Origin: an uncultured Granulicella sp.
GTDB lineage: Bacteria; Acidobacteriota; Terriglobia; Terriglobales; Acidobacteriaceae
Direction: 5' to 3'
Length of the DNA: 34,058 nucleotides
NCBI GenBank assembly: GCA_937871785.1
Contig: CALMON010000071.1
Coordinates: 1 to 34,058, forward strand
The position numbers were made by a program, and so were the translations under genes. Of the stretch, positions 1-7,335 are shown in pieces. The first letter of the stretch is position 1. The number at the start of each line of letters is the position of its first letter. The notes beneath the pieces were generated by a model that saw only the letters and a program-made list of their open reading frames with translations, was not told the origin of the DNA and ran no database searches.

Positions 1-1013
1 CTACCGACCGGCTGCTGAATACGGGTGCCCTGGTAATCTCCAAAAATGAAGAGCTTGTCCTTGATGATGGGCAGCCCGGCGGAACCGCCAAACTGACTCT
101 GGTTGTAGGTCGACTTGGGCCCGGCCGGCAGATCGTTATAGGGAAACTCGTAGTTCGGGTTAGCCGCAAACTTGTTGCTGCGGTAGAACTCAAACGCGGA
201 CCCATGCAGATTGTTGGTACCGGATTTGATGGTGCTGATCACCAGAGCGCCACCCGCACGGCCATATTGCGCCGGGGCTACGCTGGTGTCGACCTTGAAT
301 TCCTGCGTCGCGTCGACAGGAGGAAAGAAGAGGATGACGTTCTGGAGGCTGTCGTTGTTGTCGACGCCGTCGAGAAGGAAGTTATTCGCTTGCGGTCGCG
401 TTCCGTTGACGGAAAGGACGGCTCCGCCAACATTGCCGAAGCGGCCGGCCGGGTCCTGACCCTGTTCGCCGGTGGCTCCGGTGGTGACGCCGGGCGTCAG
501 CAGGGCAAGGCTGATCGCGTTACGGCTGTTGAGAGGCAATTCGGTGATCTGCTTTTCTTCGATCGTTTCACCCAGGGTGGGGTCCGTGGTGTTGACCAGG
601 GCGGCGGCATCGGTCACTTCGACCGTGGTTGTTTGTTCGCCAGCCTTGAGGGAAAAGAGCAGCGTCTGGGTGGTCGTGACCCGGATCGTAAGCGCCTGCG
701 TTTGCGATTGGAAGCCGGGTGCGGTTACGGTTGCGACGTAGTCACCGGCCGGCACCGCGGGAATGTTCAGCTCGCCACTGCCGCTTGAGCTGCCGGTCAG
801 CTTCAGGCCGGTGGTTCGATTGAGAAGCGTAACGCTTGCCTGCGGAATGGCCGCGCCGGTAGCATCTGTAACCGTGCCGACGACGCGACCGGATTCGGCC
901 TGTCCGTAAGCCGCCAGCGATGCGCCGAAGGCAACGGCGCCGACGATAGCGGTCGCGCAGCCTATCCGGAATGCCCCAGCACGGAGGATACGTGATTTTA
1001 GGTGAAATTTCAT
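1..1013 (-). CDS. TonB-dependent receptor, Oar-like, N-terminal part (runs off the left edge)
   Basis: This is the first 337 codons of an outer-membrane receptor; the rest, including the barrel, lies outside the window. Translation from the ATG at 1013 gives a basic start and a hydrophobic signal peptide ending near AAYGQAES. A carboxypeptidase-regulatory-like beta-sandwich follows (GRVVGTVTDATGAAIPQ, residues about 43-125). The plug domain has the family's EEKQITELPLNSRN and LLDGVDNNDSLQNV motifs and the 'FEFYRSNKFAANP' and 'SQFGGSAGLPIIKDKLFIFGDY' type segments. An AAGGAGAA ribosome binding site lies 8 bases upstream of the ATG. Proteins of this type in Acidobacteriota are about 1100 residues and are thought to take up large or poorly diffusible substrates with TonB energy; the substrate cannot be told here. 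The gene is divergent from the winged-helix/propeller gene, which is a plausible regulator. No break is visible in the part present. Confidence 0.9.
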   Translation of the reverse strand, partial: MKFHLKSRILRAGAFRIGCATAIVGAVAFGASLAAYGQAESGRVVGTVTDATGAAIPQASVTLLNRTTGLKLTGSSSGSGELNIPAVPAGDYVATVTAPGFQSQTQALTIRVTTTQTLLFSLKAGEQTTTVEVTDAAALVNTTDPTLGETIEEKQITELPLNSRNAISLALLTPGVTTGATGEQGQDPAGRFGNVGGAVLSVNGTRPQANNFLLDGVDNNDSLQNVILFFPPVDATQEFKVDTSVAPAQYGRAGGALVISTIKSGTNNLHGSAFEFYRSNKFAANPNYEFPYNDLPAGPKSTYNQSQFGGSAGLPIIKDKLFIFGDYQGTRIQQPVG

Positions 1014-1264
1014 GGTGTGGTTCTCCTTGATACGATCAAGACCCGCAGTTTTCAGCACTGCTGCAAAGTCTTTTCTCGAGCGGAAACGACCATCCTCTTC
1101 TTGCTCTACTCTCTGCAATGGAATTTGGATTCCTTTTGGCTTTATTCGATGTTGATGTGCAAGTTGCTTGGAATGTGTGCTTTGGACCCTTTTCTTGAGC
1201 GTCGCTGAAAGGGTGAAACGGGGTTCTGCGGTTTGCAGTACCATTTGCGTGGAAGAGGCAATCG
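1014..1264. promoter_or_regulatory. Divergent control region between TonB receptor and winged-helix regulator
   Basis: This 251-bp region separates two divergent starts and must hold both promoters. It is richer in A+T than the genes on either side. A short inverted repeat, GGAAT-TTGG-ATTCC, lies at 1120-1133 near its middle and could bind a dimeric regulator. I could not fix convincing -35/-10 boxes. The operator idea is inference. Confidence 0.4.
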
Positions 1265-3550
1265 GTGGCAGTGATTCATAAAACAGATTGGGTGTCGTTC
1301 GGCTTGTTTGAGGTCGACCTCCAGGCGGGGGAGCTGTGGAAGGCCGGCTTCAAGATCCGGCTTGCCGGCCAGCCTTTCACCGTGCTGACCATCCTGCTGG
1401 CGCGTCCGGGAGAGGTTGTCACCCGCGAAGAGCTGCAGCGGCAGGTGTGGGGAACTAACACTACCGTCGATTTTGAGCGCGCGCTGGCCGGCGCTATCAA
1501 CAAGGTGCGGGAGGCTCTTGGCGATTCGGCCGATAATCCCCGATTCATCCAGACCCTGCCCAAGCGGGGTTACCGCTTTATCGCACCGGTGGAAGCGGCG
1601 GCTTCGGCCCCGGTTGCCATCCCGCCGGAGGCCCCGGTTCACGGAGAGGTACTTCTTCCGAAAACGGCGTTTCTGCAAGGCGATGGGCTACGTGGCGATG
1701 AGCGCGCGGCGGGGCCGGCACAGGCCGCTTCGACACCGGCAGAAGCGATTCCGCACCCGCAGGTGGACCTTTCCACCAACCATACGGTTTCGGTTCAGCC
1801 TGCGGAGGTTTCCCTGAGGCGAGGCTGGCTTGTGCCCGTCCCCGTGCTTTCCGCATTTGCGTTTCTGTTTGTGCTGACGGCCGCGCTCGCCCTGTGGCTT
1901 TGGCTGACGCCTTCCGACAATGGCCCTTTGCGTATGGAACAGCTTACCCGTACGGGGGCCATCTCTTCCGGGCCGCCGAACCAGGAAAGCCTGCTGACGC
2001 TGGCAACCGATGGAAACCGCATCCTGACCTCGGTCATGCGCGAAGGCAGGCCGCAGCTTTCCTCCATTTCCCTGAGCACGGGCGAGGTGCAACCGCTTTC
2101 GCTGCCGGGGGAGCTGGTGGCCAGCTCGCTTGCCGATATTTCCCGCGATGGCTCCCGGCTCCTGCTCAAGAGCCAGCTTTCGACCGCCTCCGAGCAGCCG
2201 CTCTGGATTGTGCCGTCTTCTGGCGGCAGCGCCCAGCGGGTGGGCAGTGTGCTGGCTCACGACGCTGCCTGGATGCCCGACGGCCAAAGCGTTCTGTACG
2301 CCAACGGGGACACTCTTTCGATCATCCGGCTGGACAACGGCGTGTCTACGCAGTTCGCGCATCTGGGCGGGCGGGCGTTCTGGATGCGCTGGTCGCCGGA
2401 CGGCAAGCTGCTTCGCTTTACGCTGATTGACCCTGTAAGCCACGCTACGGGCATCTGGGAAGTGCCGGCGCAGGGCGGCACCGCGCACCGCACCCGCACC
2501 CCGCAGGTCACCGGCGGCACGGCGTGCTGTGGAACCTGGACGGCGGATGGCAGCTCCTTTGTGCTGCAGGCGAGCGACAACCTGTGGCAGATGAAAGAGG
2601 GCTTTCGCGGCGTCACGTTTACGCGGCTCACCAACGGCCCTCTGCGGTTCCTGTCACCGGTGACGGCCCGGTCCGGGTCGCGTCTGTTCTTTCTTGGCCT
2701 CGACCGGCCGCAGGGCATGCAGGTCTTCAAAATTGGCGATGGGTTCCAGCCTGCTCCGGCGTTTCTGGCGGAAGCCTCGCGGGTCGATTTTTCTCAGGAT
2801 GGCGCGTGGGTGGCGTGGACCGACAACGACGAAAAGCTCTGGCGCGCCCGCGCCGTCGACGGCAGCGACAAGGTGCAACTGACTCCGAGCTACCTGGAAG
2901 TCTTCATGGCGCACTGGTCGCCGGACGCAAAAAGGCTTGCCGTCATGGCTCGGGAACACGGCAAAGCCTGGAAGATCTACCTTACCGACGCGGATGGGGG
3001 CAAGCCCGAACCGCTGCTGAATGAAGACCGCAATGAGGCCGACCCAGGCTGGTCGCCGGACGGAACGCACCTGGTTTTTGGCCGCGAGCCCGACCTGATG
3101 GGCAAGGAAAGCGGACCCCACGCTATCCAGATCATCAATCTGCGGACCCTGGAAAGCGAAACCATCCCGGGATCGGAAGGCATGTTCAGCCCGCGCTGGT
3201 CGCCGGACGGCCGCTGGATCGCCGCGCTCTCGCTAAATCAGAAGAGCCTGATGCTCTACGATGTGGCGCAGCACCGATGGAAGGACCTGGCCCAGACGAG
3301 CGCCGCGGACCCCTGCTGGAGCACGGATAGCAAGTCGCTTTACGTCCATGCGTTTCTGGCCGAGCACCAGCCCATCCTGAAGATCGGCGTACCGGGGGGC
3401 GAAATGCACGTCGTCGCGGACCTAGGCAATTTCCACGATCGGACGACGGTGAACTACTTCTTCGGCGGGCTCACGCCGGCGTCGGAGCCGCTGGTGCAGC
3501 CGCGTATCGGCGCCGGGAATCTGTACGCGCTGGATCTGAAGGTGCCGTAG
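1265..3550 (+). CDS. Membrane-anchored winged-helix DNA-binding protein with TolB/WD40-like propeller
   Basis: This 761-residue protein has three parts. Residues about 8-112 form an OmpR/CadC-type winged helix, with EVVTREELQRQVW, a helix around AINKVREALGD, and the closing wing motif LPKRGYRFIAPVE. A Pro/Ala-rich linker leads to one membrane helix at about 188-214 (VLSAFAFLFVLTAALALWLW). The rest is a beta-propeller with at least six PD40-type blades: RWSPDGKLL, HWSPDAKRL, GWSPDGTHL, RWSPDGRWI, CWSTDSKSL, AWMPDGQSV. The design is that of ToxR/CadC one-component regulators, which bind DNA in the cytoplasm and sense in the periplasm. This fold combination is greatly expanded in Acidobacteriota. 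The GTG at 1265 is preceded by GGAAGAGG with 6 bases of spacing; a second GTG two codons later is possible. Its likely target is the divergent receptor gene (inference). A similar fusion could also work without DNA binding. Confidence 0.88.
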   Translation: MAVIHKTDWVSFGLFEVDLQAGELWKAGFKIRLAGQPFTVLTILLARPGEVVTREELQRQVWGTNTTVDFERALAGAINKVREALGDSADNPRFIQTLPKRGYRFIAPVEAAASAPVAIPPEAPVHGEVLLPKTAFLQGDGLRGDERAAGPAQAASTPAEAIPHPQVDLSTNHTVSVQPAEVSLRRGWLVPVPVLSAFAFLFVLTAALALWLWLTPSDNGPLRMEQLTRTGAISSGPPNQESLLTLATDGNRILTSVMREGRPQLSSISLSTGEVQPLSLPGELVASSLADISRDGSRLLLKSQLSTASEQPLWIVPSSGGSAQRVGSVLAHDAAWMPDGQSVLYANGDTLSIIRLDNGVSTQFAHLGGRAFWMRWSPDGKLLRFTLIDPVSHATGIWEVPAQGGTAHRTRTPQVTGGTACCGTWTADGSSFVLQASDNLWQMKEGFRGVTFTRLTNGPLRFLSPVTARSGSRLFFLGLDRPQGMQVFKIGDGFQPAPAFLAEASRVDFSQDGAWVAWTDNDEKLWRARAVDGSDKVQLTPSYLEVFMAHWSPDAKRLAVMAREHGKAWKIYLTDADGGKPEPLLNEDRNEADPGWSPDGTHLVFGREPDLMGKESGPHAIQIINLRTLESETIPGSEGMFSPRWSPDGRWIAALSLNQKSLMLYDVAQHRWKDLAQTSAADPCWSTDSKSLYVHAFLAEHQPILKIGVPGGEMHVVADLGNFHDRTTVNYFFGGLTPASEPLVQPRIGAGNLYALDLKVP

Positions 3551-3600
3551 AGCACGTCACGTTCCGGCGACCGCAACATGGGTGAGGAGCCAGCCTTCAA

Positions 3601-5229
3601 TCACTTGCCGCAGGCGGCGAGATCGACCGTCCGGTCCAGCTTATGGGCGACCGCGGCCTGCGAGCACGGCAGGTAAATGTAGTGCGGCTGGTAGTCGATC
3701 AGGCCGGCGCTTTCGGCGGCGGGCACCATCAGCGGATAGCGGCTCAGGAAGTCGCTCGGCATCCAGACGCGGGGGATCGCGAGAAAAAAGCTCGCCGGGC
3801 GGTCGGTGACGACGGCGCTCAAGCGGCCGGAGTCGATCAGCTCGGCGTATTGCGCCAGCAGCGGCGCACCGTAGGTTTGGTTGTTGGCTTCGATCACCGC
3901 GCCGGTTGCGTCCATATCGGCGTAGCTGCTCTTGCCGGCCTGCACGGCAAGTTCCGGGAAGGCCGCGACCATCACGTCGCCGGGAATGGCGCGGAGCTGG
4001 TTTTCAAAAGCGTCGCGCTGCGCGACTTCCGCGGGCGCGGGGACAAATTTATCCGGTACATACACCCGCATCGCGAGTTGTATAAGTGCGGCGCTGTAGA
4101 GCAGCGCCAGGGCGGCCTGGCTATAGGAAGACCGATGTTGCAGCCTTGCGCCAAGCCGTGCCAACGACACTCCGAACAGCACGGCGATCCACAGGTAGGC
4201 CGGCAGCAGGGCGTTGGGGCCGGCGCCGCGATGACCTCGGATGTAGCCCGTAAACAGGATCATGCTGACGCAACCGAACGCATAAAACAGCGTTCGCGGG
4301 CTGCGCCAGCGCGGCGGCGCGAGCAGCGCCGCGGCCAGCGCCACCAGCAGCGCAACACCGTAGGCGCCCAGCACATCGGTAGGCAAAAAACGCAGGCCTT
4401 CGCGCACGTTGTAACCAAACCCCCCCGCCAGGCCGAATACGTAGACGCGATACCAGCCGTGGCTCGTGTGTTGCAGGTACGCAAACGACGCAGCCAGCCC
4501 GGCAAAAAACGCGACGAGCCCGGCGGCGATGCGGCGCGGCTGCCGGTAGTCGTACGCGAGCGCCAGCAACGCGATGGGAAGCACACCCTGCTTGGTCTGG
4601 AAGGCGCACACCCAGAGCAGGCCGGCGAACACCGCGGCGAGCGGGCCTCGCGCGCCGGGTCTCGACAGGCCGGGTCGCGAAACGTACATCGCCGCCATCA
4701 GGAAGAAGAGGTACAGCATGTCGACGCGGCCGACGTCGAACCACTCAAGCACCAGCGGGTAGCTCGAAGCAAAGCAGCCTACGGCGGCCAGCGCGGCGAC
4801 GGCGGCGGTCGGCTTTGCAGAGCCCTCAGCCGCTCCAGCCCGGCGGCTTTCGCGGTAGACCAGGGCGTACAGCAGCGCGAACACGCCGCAGGTCGAGGCG
4901 ATCGACACGAGCCGCAGCGTGACGAAGCTTGCCCCTGTGAAGCGCGCGGCGAACGCCGCCGCGTAGAAATAGATGGGGGTGTACAGAAATGGCGTGAAGT
5001 GGACGTCGGGGGCCGTGTACAGCGGCAACCCGGCGCGGATGTGGCGCACCGAGTCAAGCATCCCGTTTTCGTTGTACGAGTACGCGTAGTGCAGCCGCAG
5101 CTTCGCGGAAAGGAGAAACAACAGCACCATCAGCACGGAAAGCGCGATCACGCCCCAGCGCAGAAAAGCGACAGCGGCAGGCCGCGGCTGGGCTTGGGGG
5201 CCCTCGACAGGTGATTCAGCGGGGTGCAT
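3601..5229 (-). CDS. Multi-pass membrane protein, GT-C glycosyltransferase-like
   Basis: This is a 542-residue polytopic membrane protein. The first membrane helix is at about 24-44, followed by an extracytoplasmic loop with an acidic pair (YSYNENGMLDSVRHIRAG) and then LYTPIYFYAAA. Many hydrophobic helices follow, with a soluble tail of about 140 residues at the C-terminus. An acidic first loop with a Pro/Tyr-rich segment is typical of GT-C enzymes (PMT, ArnT, GT39/GT87 relatives), which move sugars from polyprenyl phosphate carriers onto envelope glycans or proteins. The exact family and acceptor cannot be told. The ATG at 5229 starts 15 bases after the stop of the dehydrogenase gene, and its GAGG site sits in that gap, so the two are very probably co-transcribed. 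It is convergent with the propeller gene, with only 50 bp between stops and no obvious terminator. Confidence 0.7.
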   Translation of the reverse strand: MHPAESPVEGPQAQPRPAAVAFLRWGVIALSVLMVLLFLLSAKLRLHYAYSYNENGMLDSVRHIRAGLPLYTAPDVHFTPFLYTPIYFYAAAFAARFTGASFVTLRLVSIASTCGVFALLYALVYRESRRAGAAEGSAKPTAAVAALAAVGCFASSYPLVLEWFDVGRVDMLYLFFLMAAMYVSRPGLSRPGARGPLAAVFAGLLWVCAFQTKQGVLPIALLALAYDYRQPRRIAAGLVAFFAGLAASFAYLQHTSHGWYRVYVFGLAGGFGYNVREGLRFLPTDVLGAYGVALLVALAAALLAPPRWRSPRTLFYAFGCVSMILFTGYIRGHRGAGPNALLPAYLWIAVLFGVSLARLGARLQHRSSYSQAALALLYSAALIQLAMRVYVPDKFVPAPAEVAQRDAFENQLRAIPGDVMVAAFPELAVQAGKSSYADMDATGAVIEANNQTYGAPLLAQYAELIDSGRLSAVVTDRPASFFLAIPRVWMPSDFLSRYPLMVPAAESAGLIDYQPHYIYLPCSQAAVAHKLDRTVDLAACGK

Positions 5230-5244
5230 CGAGGGCCTCGCTTC

Positions 5245-6090
5245 CTACAGCACGCTGCGGCCGCCATCGACGATCAGGTTCTGGCCGGTCATGTAGCTGC
5301 TCGCGTCCGAGCACAGGAACAACACCGCGCCCTGGTACTCGTCTTTGTGCGCCATGCGCGCCATCGGGATCAGTTGATGCAGCTTGGCGGTGAACTCGTC
5401 GGGCTGCCCGTTGAAGACGCCTCCGGGCGAAATCGCGTTGACGCGAATGCCCTGCGCCACCCAGTAGGTGGACAGGTAGCGCGTCAGGCCGAGCAGCGCG
5501 GTCTTGACCACCGAGTAGGTTACCGGCTTCACCGGCTGGTGCTCGTCGGGCAGGCCTTCCTGCCGGTACAGCCGCTGGTCGGGCGCGATCACCGCCAGGT
5601 CCGAGGCCACGTTGAGGATCACGCCTGCGCCACGCTTCACCATCTCCTGCCCGAAAATGCGCGAGCACAAAAAGGCTCCGGTAAGGCCCACGGCGATATC
5701 GTCGTTCCAGGTGCTGAGTGGGAAGTTTTCGAGCCGCGACCACGGCTGGCCGGGCTTCTGGTCTTCCACCTTGGGGTTGTTCGCTGCGTTGTTGATAAGG
5801 ATGTCGATACGGCCGAACTTCGCCATGATCGCATCGCGCGCCGCGGCAATGGAAGCCTCTGACGTGATGTCGACGGCAAGGCCAAGACACTCCGGGCCGT
5901 GGGCGAGCTGCAACTGCTCGGCGCGCATGGCGGGGTTGGCGACGGCAAGGTCGAGCACGACGATGCTCGCGCCCGCCGCGGCGAGAATCGCTCCATGATG
6001 GTAGCCGAGCAGACCCGCGCCGCCGGTGACGATGGCCACGCGGCCGGTAAGGTCGAAGAGCTCGGAAGGGCGAGTGTTGACGGTAGCCAT
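5245..6090 (-). CDS. Short-chain dehydrogenase/reductase, PtmA-like
   Basis: This 281-residue Rossmann-fold NAD(P)-dependent oxidoreductase is complete. Visible motifs are the nucleotide-binding TGGAGLLG (residues 22-29), NNAANNP, the catalytic-serine region NVASDLAV, the active-site YSVVK, and the C-terminal SYMTGQNLIVDGG. The APDQRLYRQEG insertion and the SRLENFPLSTWNDDIAVG stretch resemble PtmA-type dehydrogenases of surface-sugar pathways (family knowledge). The frame is open to an ATG at 6162. I chose 6090 because the family starts just before the Rossmann motif and because the longer form would overlap the RraB-like gene. The chosen start has only a weak ribosome binding site. The next gene downstream encodes a glycosyltransferase-like membrane protein, so a role in envelope glycan sugar modification is likely but inferred. 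Confidence 0.88.
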   Translation of the reverse strand: MATVNTRPSELFDLTGRVAIVTGGAGLLGYHHGAILAAAGASIVVLDLAVANPAMRAEQLQLAHGPECLGLAVDITSEASIAAARDAIMAKFGRIDILINNAANNPKVEDQKPGQPWSRLENFPLSTWNDDIAVGLTGAFLCSRIFGQEMVKRGAGVILNVASDLAVIAPDQRLYRQEGLPDEHQPVKPVTYSVVKTALLGLTRYLSTYWVAQGIRVNAISPGGVFNGQPDEFTAKLHQLIPMARMAHKDEYQGAVLFLCSDASSYMTGQNLIVDGGRSVL

Positions 6091-6127
6091 GGTCGTTTCA
6101 GTATCGCAGAGACCGGTGCAAGCTGGA

Positions 6128-6475
6128 CTACGTACTTTGAAGGACGCAACCCCAACCGTCATACTCGACCTGGAACAAGCGGCTGACGCAAAGCATAAAT
6201 CCTGACACGCAGCACAGGACGCTCTGATTCGTCGGCATGTGAATGACTGCTACGACCCAAATTTGTTCATCGCCTTGTTTCTGTCGCACAGAAGCTTCGC
6301 CGAAGTTCTTGCCATTGAGGAACTCCGCCAGATCGTTCGCCTTCTGCCGGTCGTCAGTCTTGAACGCAAAATCGACCTTGCGAGGCGTGTCGAAGGTGTC
6401 TCCCCGACCGTTATTCTTTTGCAGAAGATCGTTATCCTGAACAGCATTTTCATGAAGCAGGTCGAAGATCGTCAT
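6128..6475 (-). CDS. Small RraB-like protein (ribonuclease E inhibitor RraB fold)
   Basis: This 115-residue soluble protein has an ATG at 6475 with a strong GGGAGG site 8 bases upstream. The C-terminal two thirds read like the RraB domain. A beta strand KVDFAFKTDDRQKANDLAEF opens the domain, a strand IWVVAVIHMP is in the middle, and the tail FQVEYDGWG matches the 'VEYDGWG' ending of Escherichia coli RraB. RraB binds RNase E and changes its activity. Whether this protein acts on an RNase E/G homologue is unknown. The N-terminal 30 residues (MTIFDLLHENAVQDND) are unlike E. coli RraB and may carry another function. It lies 37 bases upstream of the dehydrogenase start and is probably in the same transcript. 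Cysteines near residues 88-97 (SVLCCVSGFMLCVS) are unusual for the family. Confidence 0.65.
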   Translation of the reverse strand: MTIFDLLHENAVQDNDLLQKNNGRGDTFDTPRKVDFAFKTDDRQKANDLAEFLNGKNFGEASVRQKQGDEQIWVVAVIHMPTNQSVLCCVSGFMLCVSRLFQVEYDGWGCVLQST

Positions 6476-6540
6476 GTCTCAAGCCTCCCACCCGATGATG
6501 TTACATCGAGCCGCAGCACCCTTCCTTAGGTTTCGTTGCA

Positions 6541-6558
6541 GCGTATGGCCGCATACGC
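6541..6558. promoter_or_regulatory. Perfect 7-bp-arm inverted repeat upstream of the RraB-like gene
   Basis: GCGTATG-GCCG-CATACGC is a perfect inverted repeat 66 bp upstream of the RraB-like start and 57 bp past the end of the TetR gene. Its size and symmetry suit a TetR-family operator; it lacks the T-run of an intrinsic terminator. Binding by the neighbouring TetR protein is inference. Confidence 0.4.
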
Positions 6559-6614
6559 GCCACCCCTGAAGGGCAGCGGTACGGAACGACCGTAGAGTCA
6601 CCACTGTACCTTCT

Positions 6615-7253
6615 TCAGCGACCCTGCGCGGTACACGCATCCAGATACGCGTGGGCGAAAAACAACAACTCCTCGCGAAAGGGTTCGAGCTGCCGCTCCG
6701 GGTGCGGCAACTCCAGCAGGCGGCGGCTCACCCCCGTCATCGCCGCCAGCAGCATCGACGCCACGATCTGTGGCGACTTCGTCAGGGCGGTCGACGACGT
6801 CGCAAGCAACGCGATCACCGCCTTGTGCAGGCGCGCCGAAACGCTCTGCGCAATTTTCGCTCCGTCCACGTCCGAGCTCACCGCATACAGCGCGACACTG
6901 ATGCCGGAGTCGGCCATCTTCGCGTCGAGATAGGCGTTGATCAGCGCCGTTGCCATCCCTTGCACCGGCCGGCCTTTCTGCTCGTGGCACACGCCGATCA
7001 TGGAAGCGGAAATCGCTTCCATATGGCACCGCAGCGCGGCCTGCAGCAGCGAGCTCTTGTTCGGGAAATACTGGTACAGTGTGCCGACCGACACACCGGC
7101 GCGTGCGGCGACGCGCGTGGTCGTCAGGCGCTCTTTGCCGATGTCGCGCAAAACCTGAGTGGTGGCCTGCAAAATGGCTTCGACGCTGGCCGCCGAACGC
7201 GCCTGAACCGGCGATTTTCGCGGCTGAAACGGGGCTGGGGCGGCTTGTGGCAA
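6615..7253 (-). CDS. TetR/AcrR family transcriptional regulator
   Basis: This 212-residue regulator has an N-terminal TetR helix-turn-helix at about 20-66. The key segments are RSAASVEAILQATTQVL, TTTRVAARAGVSVGTLYQYF and PNKSSLLQAAL, the last two forming the recognition-helix signature. An all-helical ligand-binding and dimerisation domain follows; its ligand is unknown. The first possible start in frame is TTG at 7253, with CGGAG about 8 bases upstream. An ATG at 7284 reads into a different frame, so the TTG seems right unless there is a frameshift. The gene is divergent from the aldo/keto reductase with 82 bp between starts, so that gene is the natural target. The gene order also allows control of the RraB-like/dehydrogenase transcript. 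Confidence 0.9.
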   Translation of the reverse strand: MPQAAPAPFQPRKSPVQARSAASVEAILQATTQVLRDIGKERLTTTRVAARAGVSVGTLYQYFPNKSSLLQAALRCHMEAISASMIGVCHEQKGRPVQGMATALINAYLDAKMADSGISVALYAVSSDVDGAKIAQSVSARLHKAVIALLATSSTALTKSPQIVASMLLAAMTGVSRRLLELPHPERQLEPFREELLFFAHAYLDACTAQGR

Positions 7254-7335
7254 ATGCGAACTCCGAACCTGAGGCTTTCTTCATCTAACCACAGGTAGGC
7301 ACAAGCTGGCTGCGAAGCGGCCAAGGGAGAACAGC
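7254..7335. promoter_or_regulatory. Divergent tetR / aldo-keto reductase promoter region
   Basis: These 82 bp hold the promoters of both divergent genes. An imperfect dyad CTAACC-ACA-GGTAG at 7285-7298 is a possible operator. It is not the same sequence as the repeat at 6541-6558, so at most one is likely to be the specific TetR site. AAGGGAGA at about 7323-7330 is the ribosome binding site of the reductase. Confidence 0.35.

Noticed and set aside
204-788. Plus-strand frames across the left edge
   Set aside because: The minus strand reads as a clear TonB-receptor plug domain with signal peptide and ribosome binding site, so these are shadows.
3643-5214. A 523-codon plus-strand frame opposite the GT-C-like membrane protein
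   Set aside because: Arg/Gln/Gly/His-rich, with no membrane segments or domain; the minus-strand gene explains the region.
6091-6162. Longer start (ATG 6162) for the PtmA-like dehydrogenase
   Set aside because: It would overlap the RraB-like gene by 35 bp and add 24 residues not expected before the Rossmann motif.
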